Part shown: one piece after another, positions 18,490 to 28,215 of the stretch
Layout of the letters: the number at the start of each line of letters is the position of its first letter
How positions within the stretch are numbered: the first letter of the stretch is position 1
NCBI GenBank assembly: GCA_029219245.1
Contig: JAQXTA010000041.1
Span: 163,268-227,267 of the forward strand
Length of the DNA stretch: 64,000 nt
Direction: 5' to 3'
From: Lachnospiraceae bacterium
GTDB taxonomy: Bacteria; Bacillota; Clostridia; Lachnospirales; Lachnospiraceae
The notes under the pieces: generated by a model
The model's database searches: none
Seen by the model: the letters and a program-made list of their open reading frames with translations, nothing else
Told to the model about the DNA's origin: nothing
Made by a program: the position numbers and the translations under genes

Positions 18490-19077
18490 ATGATAAGAAA
18501 AGCAGAATTAAACCGTAAAACAAAAGAAACCGATATTTCCATGAATCTATTTCTGGATGGGAGCGGAAAAAGCGAAATTGAAACAGGAATCGGTTTTTTC
18601 AATCATATGTTGGAAGGCTTTGCCAAACATGGCTTTTTCGATTTGACTGTATCGGTCGATGGAGATTTGGATGTGGATGGACACCATACCGTAGAGGATA
18701 CAGGTATCGTACTCGGCACAGCTATTAAAAAGGCACTGGGCGATAAGACGGGCATTAAGCGTTATGGTTCTTTTCTGTTACCGATGGATGATGCCTTGTG
18801 TTTATGCGCTGTTGATTTATGCGGGCGCCCTTATCTGGGCTTTACCTGTGAGTTTCCGGTAGAAAAAGTTGGTGATCTGGATACAGAACTGGTAAAAGAA
18901 TTTTTCTATGCCGTTTCCTACAGTGCAGGTATGAATATCCATATTAAAATGCTTTCCGGCGACAATGCGCACCATATGATAGAAGCTATGTTTAAGGCTT
19001 TTGCAAAAGCTTTGGATGAGGCGGTTTCCAAAGATGAGAGAATTAAAGATGTACTAAGTACCAAAGGCAGCCTTTAG
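18490..19077 (+). CDS. hisB: Imidazoleglycerol-phosphate dehydratase HisB
   Basis: Removes water from imidazole glycerol phosphate, the sixth step of the pathway, using a di-manganese site. The 195 residues make the monofunctional form without the phosphatase domain of E. coli HisB. Metal-binding signatures are GFFNHMLEGFAKHG, DGHHTVEDTGIVLG and the C-terminal DNAHHMIEAMFKA. A separate histidinol-phosphatase must be encoded elsewhere. It starts 46 bases after hisD. Confidence 0.95.
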   Translation: MIRKAELNRKTKETDISMNLFLDGSGKSEIETGIGFFNHMLEGFAKHGFFDLTVSVDGDLDVDGHHTVEDTGIVLGTAIKKALGDKTGIKRYGSFLLPMDDALCLCAVDLCGRPYLGFTCEFPVEKVGDLDTELVKEFFYAVSYSAGMNIHIKMLSGDNAHHMIEAMFKAFAKALDEAVSKDERIKDVLSTKGSL

Positions 19078-19093
19078 GCGGAGGAGTTACATA

Positions 19094-20374
19094 ATGTATA
19101 AGCAGTTAATACCATGTATTTATTTATATAAAGGGAATGCAGTAAAGGACTTTAACGATAAAACCATTCTGGATACCAATCCAATAGCCCTTGCCAGATA
19201 TTATAGTGATAACAATGCAGATGAGCTGATTGTTTATGATTTATCCGAAGGGGATGCGGAACATGAAGAAGCCCTGAATGTGATGAAAGGTATCTGTGCG
19301 GAGGCAGAAATTCCGGTTATTGGTGCCGGTAATGTACACCGTATGGAAGATATTAAAAAACTTTTGTATGCTGGTTGCAAAAAAGCAGCTCTCAATTATT
19401 CCAAAGAAGAAAATATTGAAATTACAGCAGAGGTTTCCAAAAAATTTGGTAAAGATAAAATTGTAGCTTGTATCACGCAACCGGATGAAATCACCGAGAA
19501 CGATGCTTTAATCGGAGAATATGTGGACGAGCTGATTCTGGTAAAGGAAAAAGGTATAAAAGAAGCAATTGCTATTTCCCGTTTTCCAATGATTGTATCG
19601 GTGCCGGAAGTATCTCTGGACAAAATATTGGAGCTTCTTTCCCGCGAAAATATCTGTGGAATCTCCGGTTATGCAATCAATGAAAATGCCAAAGAACTGT
19701 TAGCAATCAAATCTTTGTGCCAGGCAAATGGCATTACGGTCAATACCTTTGAAGCAAAAATGAAATGGGAAGAGTTTAAATTAAATTCCGACGGACATGT
19801 AACGGTTGTCGTGCAGGATTATAAAACGGACGAAGTCCTTATGGTAGCCTATATGAATGAAGAGGCTTACAATATGACGATTAAGACCGGCAAAATGACG
19901 TATTACAGCCGCAGCCGCGATGAACTTTGGATCAAAGGGGAAACCAGCGGGCATTATCAGTATGTGAAGTCACTGACAGCTGATTGTGATAAAGACACCA
20001 TTCTGGCTAAGGTATCGCAGATAGGAGCGGCCTGCCATACCGGTTCCCATTCCTGCTTTTTCAATGAAATCATGACCAAGGAATATGAGGAGAGCAATCC
20101 ACTGAAGGTTTTTGAACAGGTATTCCATGTGATTCAGGACAGAAAAGCGCATCCAAAAGAAGGTTCTTATACGAACTATCTGTTTGATAAAGGCATTGAT
20201 AAAATTTTGAAAAAGCTTGGAGAAGAAGCAACAGAAATTGTAATTGCTGCCAAAAATCCAAATGCTAATGAAGTGAAATATGAGATTTCCGATTTCCTTT
20301 ACCATATGATGGTATTGATGGTGGAACAGAATATTTCCTGGGAAGATATTACGGCTGAGCTTGCCCGCAGATAG
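19094..20374 (+). CDS. hisIE: HisF-like domain fused to bifunctional HisIE
   Basis: Three-part protein of 426 residues. Residues 1 to about 222 resemble the HisA/HisF beta-alpha barrel, but both catalytic aspartates of HisF appear replaced: PCLDV is PCIYL (Tyr10) and AIDA is ACIT (Thr128). Residues about 223-330 are phosphoribosyl-AMP cyclohydrolase (HisI), with Cys298 in ADCDKD and Cys314/Cys321 in GAACHTGSHSC as zinc ligands. Residues about 335-426 are phosphoribosyl-ATP pyrophosphatase (HisE), with LGEEATEIVIAAKN. It therefore should do steps two and three. A real HisA, HisF, HisH and HisC are not in this window. It ends the operon and is followed by a terminator. Confidence 0.9.
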   Translation: MYKQLIPCIYLYKGNAVKDFNDKTILDTNPIALARYYSDNNADELIVYDLSEGDAEHEEALNVMKGICAEAEIPVIGAGNVHRMEDIKKLLYAGCKKAALNYSKEENIEITAEVSKKFGKDKIVACITQPDEITENDALIGEYVDELILVKEKGIKEAIAISRFPMIVSVPEVSLDKILELLSRENICGISGYAINENAKELLAIKSLCQANGITVNTFEAKMKWEEFKLNSDGHVTVVVQDYKTDEVLMVAYMNEEAYNMTIKTGKMTYYSRSRDELWIKGETSGHYQYVKSLTADCDKDTILAKVSQIGAACHTGSHSCFFNEIMTKEYEESNPLKVFEQVFHVIQDRKAHPKEGSYTNYLFDKGIDKILKKLGEEATEIVIAAKNPNANEVKYEISDFLYHMMVLMVEQNISWEDITAELARR

Positions 20375-20421
20375 TTTTTCTGCAGACTGCTTTGCCATTG
20401 ATGGATGAAACAAATCAACAG

Positions 20422-20455
20422 AGAACGTGTCAGACAAAGAGGCACGTTCTTTTTT
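20422..20455 (+). terminator. Terminator of the his operon
   Basis: AGAACGTG (20422-20429) pairs with CACGTTCT (20443-20450), with a 13-base loop, followed by five further T. It lies 47 bases after hisIE. Confidence 0.85.
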
Positions 20456-20525
20456 GATAGTTTTTTTCATACAATGCTGTAAAAGAAAATATTACGGTAT
20501 AGGACATCTTTTGAGCGGAGTATTT

Positions 20526-20942
20526 ATGGAAAATAAAGGAAACAGAGCTTCGGTAGAGAAAAAAATGGAGCTTGCCCAGTATATTCGGGAGGAAAATATG
20601 GGAAACCGTATGAAAATCAGACAAAGGGAACAAATCTTGTATGGAAGGGATAACCCAATACCTTTGTGGGGAAAACAGGAAGGGATGGGATTAACAGAAG
20701 ACGGAGCCGATAGTAATATACCGGAAGTAAAAAGTACTTTCAAATTTCGTATGGTTATAGCAATTATGCTGTTTATTGGATTCTTACTGTGCGATACCGG
20801 TGACTATCAGATTTTTGGCTATTCCATGAATGATATTTACGGATTCATTTCTGAAGATTATTTTCAGGTATATGAAAATTCCGAAGCAAATGATGTTACG
20901 ACACAGCTTTCCAGATTCCTACAGCTTGATTTTGAAAAATAA
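20526..20942 (+). CDS. Small single-pass membrane protein, function unknown
   Basis: The ATG at 20526 is preferred to a GTG start at 20427, which would overlap the his terminator. The 138-residue product has a charged N-terminal half (EKKMELAQYIREE) and one hydrophobic segment near 75-92 (FRMVIAIMLFIGFLLC). The C-terminal part of about 45 residues is probably extracytoplasmic. No known motif is seen. It precedes the TIGR03960-type radical SAM gene by 51 bases and may be transcribed with it. Confidence 0.6.
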   Translation: MENKGNRASVEKKMELAQYIREENMGNRMKIRQREQILYGRDNPIPLWGKQEGMGLTEDGADSNIPEVKSTFKFRMVIAIMLFIGFLLCDTGDYQIFGYSMNDIYGFISEDYFQVYENSEANDVTTQLSRFLQLDFEK

Positions 20943-20993
20943 ATCTTATATACTAGGTTAAGGATAAAAAATAGGAAAAAGGAACTGCTTGAA

Positions 20994-22880
20994 ATGATAA
21001 GAAAACTGGCTCTATCAGATGAAATTCTGATGCAGGTGGAAAAGCCTGCGCGCTATATCGGAAATGAAGTAAATTCAGTCGTAAAAGAAAAAGATAAAAT
21101 TGCTGTCCGGTTTGCCATGTGCTTTCCGGATGTATATGAAATCGGTATGTCCCATCTTGGAATTCAGATTTTATATGATATGTTCAATCAGTGGGATGAT
21201 GTCTGGTGTGAAAGAGTTTATTCACCCTGGGTAGATTTGGATAAAATTATGCGTGAGAAACGAATTCCTCTATTTGGGTTGGAATCACAGGAACCGGTTA
21301 AAAATATGGATTTTCTCGGAATCACACTACAATATGAAATGTGCTATACCAATATTTTACAGGTTCTTGATTTAGCACAGATTCCGCTACTTGCCAAAGA
21401 CCGGGAAGAGGATATGCCGATTGTTATCGGGGGTGGTCCCTGTAGCTATAATCCGGAACCAATTGCGCCTTTTTTTGATTTGTTTTATATCGGAGAAGGG
21501 GAAACTCAGTATCGAAGGTTGCTTGATTTATATATCGAAAATAGGGATAACGGTGGCAACCGCCTTACGTTTTTACAGAAGGCATCCCAGATTCCGGGCA
21601 TCTATGTTCCAGGCTTCTATGAAGAAGAATACAATGCTGATGGAACCATTCGGGGAAGAAAGAAATTATATGATAAAGCACCGGATACGATCTTAAAAGA
21701 AATCGAAATGGAAGTGAGCGATACTTACTATCCGCTGAAACCGGTTGTGCCGTTTATCAAGGTGACACAGGACCGAGTCGTTTTGGAAATCCAGCGTGGC
21801 TGTATTCGCGGCTGCCGTTTCTGCCAAGCGGGGCAGCTTTATCGTCCGGTCAGAGAACGGGACGTAGAAGTTTTAAAACGATATGCAGTGGAAATGTTGA
21901 AAAATACCGGACAGGAGGAAATTTCGTTAAGCTCTTTAAGCTCCAGTGATTATTCACAGTTGAATGAATTATTGGACTTTTTGATTCAGGATTGTAACGA
22001 GAAACATACCAATATTTCCTTACCTTCTTTGCGAATTGATGCCTTTTCGCTGGACGTCATGAGTAAAGTCCAGGATGTGAAAAAAAGCAGTCTGACCTTT
22101 GCGCCGGAAGCGGGCAGTCAGCGGCTTCGTGATGTCATCAACAAGGGGTTGACCGAAGAAGTCATTTTAAAAGGCGCAGCACTTGCTTTTGAAGGTGGCT
22201 GGACCAGAGTAAAACTGTATTTCATGTTAGGGCTGCCAACCGAAACCGAGGAAGATATTCGGGGTATTGGTGATTTGTCCAACAAGATTGCCGCAACCTT
22301 TTTTGAAACCGTACCGAAGGACAAGCGTGTTAATGGCAAGGTACAGATTGTAACCAGTACCTCTTTCTTTATTCCAAAGCCTTTTACTCCATTTCAGTGG
22401 GCAAGGATGTGTACGAAAGAAGAATTTCTGGAGAAAGCTTATCAGACCAAGCAGGGAATCATGGCACAGTTAAACCAGAAAAGCATCAAATATAACTGGC
22501 ATGAAGCAGATGTGAGCGTTTTAGAGGGTGTTTTTGCCAGAGGTGACCGCAAGGTGGCCGATGTCATTTTGAAAGCATATGAAAAAGGCTGTTTGTTTGA
22601 TTCATGGAGCGAATATTTCCATAACGATGTATGGATGTCCTGCTTTGAAGAATGTGGTGTTGATGTAGCTTTTTATACGACAAGGGAGCGCATGGAGGAT
22701 GAAATTTTCCCATGGGATTTCTTAGACTGTGGTGTGACCAAAGAATTTTTATTACGGGAATGGAAAAAAGCCATGGAGGAAACCGTATCCCCGAACTGCA
22801 GGAGCAAATGTCAGGGCTGTGGGGCAAGACGTTTTGGCGGAGGTGTATGTTTTGAATCAAACAATCAAAATCAGAATTAA
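20994..22880 (+). CDS. TIGR03960-family B12-binding/radical SAM protein
   Basis: A 628-residue protein with an N-terminal region ending in a B12-binding-like fold (IVIGGGPCSYNPEPIAPFFD, then YIGEGE) and a radical SAM core whose cluster motif is RGCIRGCRFCQAG. The C-terminal CRSKCQGCG is a further cysteine cluster. This family is nearly always followed by a DUF2344 (TIGR03936) protein, as here, and often by RNase G and rplU. The reaction is not established; an rRNA or tRNA link is guessed only from context. Confidence 0.88.
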   Translation: MIRKLALSDEILMQVEKPARYIGNEVNSVVKEKDKIAVRFAMCFPDVYEIGMSHLGIQILYDMFNQWDDVWCERVYSPWVDLDKIMREKRIPLFGLESQEPVKNMDFLGITLQYEMCYTNILQVLDLAQIPLLAKDREEDMPIVIGGGPCSYNPEPIAPFFDLFYIGEGETQYRRLLDLYIENRDNGGNRLTFLQKASQIPGIYVPGFYEEEYNADGTIRGRKKLYDKAPDTILKEIEMEVSDTYYPLKPVVPFIKVTQDRVVLEIQRGCIRGCRFCQAGQLYRPVRERDVEVLKRYAVEMLKNTGQEEISLSSLSSSDYSQLNELLDFLIQDCNEKHTNISLPSLRIDAFSLDVMSKVQDVKKSSLTFAPEAGSQRLRDVINKGLTEEVILKGAALAFEGGWTRVKLYFMLGLPTETEEDIRGIGDLSNKIAATFFETVPKDKRVNGKVQIVTSTSFFIPKPFTPFQWARMCTKEEFLEKAYQTKQGIMAQLNQKSIKYNWHEADVSVLEGVFARGDRKVADVILKAYEKGCLFDSWSEYFHNDVWMSCFEECGVDVAFYTTRERMEDEIFPWDFLDCGVTKEFLLREWKKAMEETVSPNCRSKCQGCGARRFGGGVCFESNNQNQN

Positions 22881-23583
22881 ATTTGCCAAATATGGCACCA
22901 TGAAATTCATTGGACATCTGGATATTATGCGCTTTTTCCAGAAAGCGATACGGCGTGCCGGTATCGATATCCGATATTCGGAGGGCTTTAGTCCTCACCA
23001 GATTATGTCTTTTGCAGCCCCACTTGGTGTCGGTATTGAAAGTAAAGGAGAATATCTGGATATTGAAGTCAATTCCATGACTTCTACGGAAGTAATGAAA
23101 GAAGCGTTAAATCAGGTTATGGTACCGGGGGTGGAAATCGTTTCCGTTACCGTTTTGCCGGACAATGTAAAAAATGCTATGGCGAGTGTTGCTGCCGCTG
23201 CTTATCGTATTGCTTATAAAGAAGGTGCTTTCCCGATAGAAAATCTGGAACAGAAATTACAGGAATTCTATGCGATGGAACACATTCCTGTTACCAAAGA
23301 AACCAAGAAAAGTGTGTTGGAACTGGATTTGAAACCGGGAATATATGAACTAAAGATGGTTGCTGCAGATAATACCAACACTGCACCGGAAATCTATATG
23401 TTAGTAGATGCCAGCAGCAGCGGAAATATCAAACCAACGATGGTGTTGGATGCATTTTGCAGCTTCTGTCAGGCAGAACTTGCTCCTTATTCTTATCAGA
23501 TAACCAGAATCGATACCTATACGAATCTGGCAAAAGAAGGAGAAGAGAAGAAACTGGTGCCGCTAGAAGCGGTTGGGAAATAA
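22852..23583 (+). CDS. TIGR03936-family (DUF2344) radical-SAM-linked protein
   Basis: Starts at TTG 22852, with GGAGG eight bases upstream inside the end of the preceding gene (overlap 29 bases); the ATG at 22847 is in another frame and stops at once. The product is 243 residues: IRIKFAKYGTMKFIGHLDIMRFFQKA at the start (positions 5-30), then RYSEGFSPHQIMSFAAPLG, both family hallmarks. It is presumed to work with the upstream radical SAM protein, as the two genes are found together or fused in other bacteria. No catalytic residues can be assigned. Confidence 0.85.
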   Translation: MNQTIKIRIKFAKYGTMKFIGHLDIMRFFQKAIRRAGIDIRYSEGFSPHQIMSFAAPLGVGIESKGEYLDIEVNSMTSTEVMKEALNQVMVPGVEIVSVTVLPDNVKNAMASVAAAAYRIAYKEGAFPIENLEQKLQEFYAMEHIPVTKETKKSVLELDLKPGIYELKMVAADNTNTAPEIYMLVDASSSGNIKPTMVLDAFCSFCQAELAPYSYQITRIDTYTNLAKEGEEKKLVPLEAVGK

Positions 23584-23588
23584 TAGAA

Positions 23589-24848
23589 ATGGAAAACAAA
23601 CAAAAAGGCAAACTCTTATTATTAAAATTAAACGGCAGGACTTTTTCCCTCCTGATTCGGGATAACCGTATCCTGTCCATTCAGACAGGTGCGGAAAAGA
23701 AAGGTCAGATTGGAAATATCTATGTTGGAAAGGTACAGAATGTGTCTGCAAACATCGGTGCGGTTTTTGTAGAGCTTTCCAAAGGCGAATTGTCTTTTTT
23801 GCCGTTACAAGAGGCTAAGAACGCTTTTTTGACGAATCGAAAGGCTGATGGTACGCTGAAAGCCGGGGATGAGCTGTTAGTGCAGGTTGTAAAAGAACCG
23901 TTGAAAACCAAACTGGCAGGGGTATCTTCCAGGCTGTCCTTAGCGGGTTCCTATGTAGTTATTGAGTACCGGGATTCTCTCAAAGCTGTCAAGCCACAGG
24001 AGCAGGGAAAATCAGGTAAAAGAACCGATAATAACAATATCCGTATCTCCTCCAAACTGGGAACCAAATATCATCATCTGTTTCACGAACAGGAAGCCCT
24101 TTGGAAAATTGCAGAAACATTTAATGTAATTATCCGTACAAACGCAGGATGCGTGGAAGATGTTTCGATTGTGATTGCAGAAGCACAAGCACTTGCTGCA
24201 CAAATGAATCATATTCTGACCGTTGGTGATAAGAGGGTATGTTTTAGTTGTCTGCATCAAAGTGAACCGGAATATCTTTCTTTTATCAAAAATATGTATC
24301 AATCAGAATATGATGAGATTGTGACCGATGAAAAGGAATTTTACGAAGCACTTCTTGCCGATGAGAAAACAAGAAGTCTTCCGATTCGTTTTTATGAAGA
24401 TTCCATGCTGCCGCTTTATAAGCTATATTCTGTTGAAACAAGAATCAAAGAGCTTTTGGATAAAAAAGTGTGGTTGAAATCCGGCGGTTATCTGGTTATT
24501 GAGCAGACTGAGGCACTGGTTGCGATTGATGTCAACACCGGCAAATACGAAGCCGGCAAAAAACAGGAAGAAACTTATCTGAAAATCAATCTGGAGGCGG
24601 CAGAGGCGATTGCGTGGTCTCTTCGCGCCAGAAATTTATCCGGTATGATTCTGGTTGACTTTATCAATATGAAAAAGAAAGAACATATTGAGCAGCTGAT
24701 TCAGACAATGAAAAATTATCTGCATAAGGATCCGGTTTCGACACATGTGGTAGATATTACCGGGCTTGGCCTGATGGAAATTACGAGAAAAAAACAGAGT
24801 AAGTCTTTCGCAGAGCAGATGCAGGAAACACATGCAGGGAGCAAATGA
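23589..24848 (+). CDS. rng: Ribonuclease E/G family protein (RNase G-like), short C-terminus
   Basis: RNA endonuclease of 419 residues starting at ATG 23589. The S1-like domain includes GQIGNIYVGKVQNVSANIGAVFVEL (about residues 37-61). The DNase I-like catalytic part carries the two metal-binding Asp residues in VAIDVNTGKY and ILVDFINM. The protein stops just after LGLMEITRKKQSKSF, where E. coli RNase G continues into the CPxCxG zinc link used for dimer formation, so that link is missing. It lies directly upstream of a NUDIX gene and rplU, a common clostridial order. Confidence 0.87.
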   Translation: MENKQKGKLLLLKLNGRTFSLLIRDNRILSIQTGAEKKGQIGNIYVGKVQNVSANIGAVFVELSKGELSFLPLQEAKNAFLTNRKADGTLKAGDELLVQVVKEPLKTKLAGVSSRLSLAGSYVVIEYRDSLKAVKPQEQGKSGKRTDNNNIRISSKLGTKYHHLFHEQEALWKIAETFNVIIRTNAGCVEDVSIVIAEAQALAAQMNHILTVGDKRVCFSCLHQSEPEYLSFIKNMYQSEYDEIVTDEKEFYEALLADEKTRSLPIRFYEDSMLPLYKLYSVETRIKELLDKKVWLKSGGYLVIEQTEALVAIDVNTGKYEAGKKQEETYLKINLEAAEAIAWSLRARNLSGMILVDFINMKKKEHIEQLIQTMKNYLHKDPVSTHVVDITGLGLMEITRKKQSKSFAEQMQETHAGSK

Positions 24849-25412
24849 ATGAAACTTCAAAATTTTAAAAAAGTAAAAGATGGAAAATATCTGAAAAACT
24901 ATGAACTGACATACCTGAACAAAAAAGGGAAAGAAAAGACCTATGAAATCGTAAGCCGACATGAAATTCCGGATGAAAAAGCACTTGGCAGACAGGTAAG
25001 TGGTGTCTCGATTGTAGCATATTGTGAAGATAAGCTTCTGCTTTTAAAAGAATTTCGTATGGGTGTCAACCGGGAGATTTATAATCTTTGTGCCGGAATG
25101 CTTGAGGATGGTGAATCTTTGGAGGAATGTATTCAAAGAGAGCTTTATGAGGAAACCGGATTACAGGTTAAAAGAATTCTGGATATTTTAAAGCCCAGCT
25201 TTTCGGCAGTTGCAATTTCTGATGTGAAAACACAGATTGCCTTTGTAGAAGTGGAAGGCGGGCTGGAGGATCATTCTTCTGATAATGAAAAAATAGAAGC
25301 GGCTTTTTACACGAGGGAAGAGGTCAGAGAGTTGCTGGAAACGGAAGAATTCAGTTCCCGGGCTCAGATGGCAGCATATTTTTTTGTGAAAAATTTTTCC
25401 AAAAATTTGTGA
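24849..25412 (+). CDS. NUDIX hydrolase, ADP-ribose pyrophosphatase-like
   Basis: The complete Nudix box is visible as GMLEDGESLEECIQREL followed by YEETGL (G-x5-E-x7-RE-x2-EE-x-G). SVIVAYCEDKLLLLKEFRMGV-like residues before the box (YCEDKLLLLKEFR) and the overall 187-residue length fit the ADP-ribose/sugar-nucleotide branch, but the substrate is not decided by sequence. The ATG begins on the base after the RNase G stop codon, so the two are coupled. Confidence 0.85.
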   Translation: MKLQNFKKVKDGKYLKNYELTYLNKKGKEKTYEIVSRHEIPDEKALGRQVSGVSIVAYCEDKLLLLKEFRMGVNREIYNLCAGMLEDGESLEECIQRELYEETGLQVKRILDILKPSFSAVAISDVKTQIAFVEVEGGLEDHSSDNEKIEAAFYTREEVRELLETEEFSSRAQMAAYFFVKNFSKNL

Positions 25413-25419
25413 GAAGAGA

Positions 25420-25448
25420 TTGACAAAACGGAAAAGAAAGTGTAAGAT
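25420..25448 (+). promoter_or_regulatory. Sigma-A promoter of rplU-prp-rpmA
   Basis: TTGACA (25420-25425) and TAAGAT (25443-25448) with a 17-base spacer. Transcription would begin near 25455, giving a leader of about 93 bases before rplU. Confidence 0.75.
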
Positions 25449-25454
25449 ATTCGA

Positions 25455-25547
25455 GTATGCCGCATAGTGAGGTATAAGTATATCCAACCGGATGTCACCG
25501 AAGCTAGCGAGTAAGATGGACTACGGTTCATGAATAGGAGGTGCCAT
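25455..25547 (+). promoter_or_regulatory. Structured rplU leader, candidate ribosomal L21 leader
   Basis: Between the promoter and the rplU ATG the transcript can form TATGCC/GGTATA and ATCC/GGAT hairpins. It then ends in TAGGAGGTG before the start. Low-GC Gram-positive bacteria carry an L21 leader motif at this place; position supports it, and I could not match the consensus base by base. Confidence 0.45.
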
Positions 25548-25853
25548 ATGTACGCAATTATTGCAACAGGTGGAAAGCAGTACAAAGTTTCTGAAGGTGA
25601 TGTTATCAAAGTTGAAAAACTTGATGCAGAAGTAGGAGCTGCTGTTACATTTGACCAGGTTATAGCTGTTAGCGATAAGGAGCTCAAGGTTGCAGGTGAT
25701 GTTGCGAAAGCAACCGTAACCGGAACTGTTATGGAACAGGGACGTGCTCGTAAAGTTATCGTTTACAAATATAAGAGAAAAACAGGCTATCACAAGAAAA
25801 ATGGTCATAGACAAGCATACACTCAGGTAAAAATTGACAAGATTAATGCGTAA
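25548..25853 (+). CDS. rplU: 50S ribosomal protein L21
   Basis: A 101-residue ribosomal protein, starting [18 protein letters not shown] at ATG 25548 behind TAGGAGGTG. The family signature [16 protein letters not shown] is at the C-terminus. L21 binds 23S rRNA near domain VI. It is first in the rplU-prp-rpmA order conserved in Firmicutes. The ATG six codons upstream is not in a good ribosome-site context. Confidence 0.97.
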   Translation: MYAIIATGGKQYKVSEGDVIKVEKLDAEVGAAVTFDQVIAVSDKELKVAGDVAKATVTGTVMEQGRARKVIVYKYKRKTGYHKKNGHRQAYTQVKIDKINA

Positions 25854-25884
25854 TTTTGTTTCTGAAAATGCTTAAAGGTGTGAA

Positions 25885-26214
25885 ATGACGAAAGTAACAT
25901 TTCATAAAACAAAATCAGGTGAATACAAAGGTTTTATATGTAGCGGACATGCAGGCTTTGCCGATTATGGGAAAGATATCGTATGTGCATCCATCTCTGT
26001 TCTGGTCATCAATACGATTAACTCTTTAGAGGAGATTGTAAAAGAAAAGATTACAGTGCAGATGGATGAGGAAAGTGGAAAGATTGTGTGCAGTTTTGAC
26101 AGACCTTTGCGAGAAACTTCCAAAGTGTTGGTGGATTCCCTGATTTTAGGACTTTCCCAGATTGAAAAGCAATATGGGAAAAGATACTGTAAACTGGAAT
26201 TTGAGGAGGTGTAA
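25885..26214 (+). CDS. prp: Ribosomal-processing cysteine protease Prp
   Basis: A 109-residue cysteine protease with the catalytic pair His22 ([11 protein letters not shown]) and Cys34 (IVCASIS). In Staphylococcus aureus Prp removes the N-terminal leader of ribosomal protein L27. It lies between rplU and rpmA, and the L27 here carries the matching leader, which strongly supports the role. It ends five bases before the rpmA start. Confidence 0.93.
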   Translation: MTKVTFHKTKSGEYKGFICSGHAGFADYGKDIVCASISVLVINTINSLEEIVKEKITVQMDEESGKIVCSFDRPLRETSKVLVDSLILGLSQIEKQYGKRYCKLEFEEV

Positions 26215-26218
26215 TACC

Positions 26219-26503
26219 ATGTTAAATATGAACCTTCAATTTTTTGCACATAAGAAAGGTGTTGGTTCTACTAAGAACGGTAGAGATTCCGAATCCAAGA
26301 GATTAGGTGCAAAAAGAGCTGACGGACAATTCGTAAAAGCAGGAAATATCTTATACAGACAGCGTGGAACTAAGATTCATCCGGGTACTAATGTAGGTAT
26401 CGGCGGTGATGATACTTTATTCGCTTTAGTTGACGGTGTTCTTAGATTTGAAAGAAAAGGAAGAGATAAAAAACAAGCTTCCGTATATCCTGTAGAGAAA
26501 TAA
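26219..26503 (+). CDS. rpmA: 50S ribosomal protein L27 with cleavable leader
   Basis: A 94-residue L27 starting at ATG 26219 behind GAGGAGGTG. The first nine residues (MLNMNLQFF) precede [15 protein letters not shown], the normal L27 amino end. This is the Firmicute leader cut by Prp after Phe9. After cutting, the flexible N-terminus reaches toward the peptidyl-transferase centre. It is the last gene before a terminator. Confidence 0.97.
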   Translation: MLNMNLQFFAHKKGVGSTKNGRDSESKRLGAKRADGQFVKAGNILYRQRGTKIHPGTNVGIGGDDTLFALVDGVLRFERKGRDKKQASVYPVEK

Positions 26504-26515
26504 TGCGAATGAATC

Positions 26516-26551
26516 GGGCTTCAAACATATTGTGTGTTTGGAGCCTTTTTT
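26516..26551 (+). terminator. Terminator after rpmA
   Basis: GGCTTCAAACA (26517-26527) pairs with TGTTTGGAGCC (26535-26545) with one T-G pair, followed by six T (26546-26551). Confidence 0.88.
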
Positions 26552-26568
26552 GTGTAACAGGCAAGTGA

Positions 26569-27888
<1,320 letters not shown>

Positions 27889-27915
27889 AAAGTATACGCA
27901 GGAATGGAGATTAAC

Positions 27916-28206
27916 ATGACAAGTAAGCAAAGAGCATATTTAAAGAGTCTTGCAAGCAACTTGAATCCGATTTTTCAGGTAGGGAAATCCAGCCTGACAC
28001 CGGAATTTACGGAGGCGATTGAAGAGGCATTCCATACAAAAGAACTGATTAAAATTGCCGTTTTAAAAAACTGTATGGATGATCCGAATGAAATTGCCCA
28101 GGTTGTTGCAGAAAGAACTCATTCACAGGTCGTTCAGGTTATTGGCAAGAAAATTATTTTATACAAACCGGATAAGAAAAATCCGAAAATTATTCTGCCA
28201 AGATAG
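27916..28206 (+). CDS. yhbY: YhbY-family CRM-domain RNA-binding protein
   Basis: A small ribosome-associated protein of 96 residues from ATG 27916, which has GGAG six bases upstream; the ATG at 27904 lacks one. The CRM-domain signature is present: TSKQRAYLKSLASNLNPI, FQVGKSSLTPEF and the C-terminal VVQVIGKKIILYK. It is thought to act in large-subunit assembly. Between obgE and nadD it keeps the order seen widely in Firmicutes. Confidence 0.9.
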   Translation: MTSKQRAYLKSLASNLNPIFQVGKSSLTPEFTEAIEEAFHTKELIKIAVLKNCMDDPNEIAQVVAERTHSQVVQVIGKKIILYKPDKKNPKIILPR

Positions 28207-28215
28207 GAGAGCATC

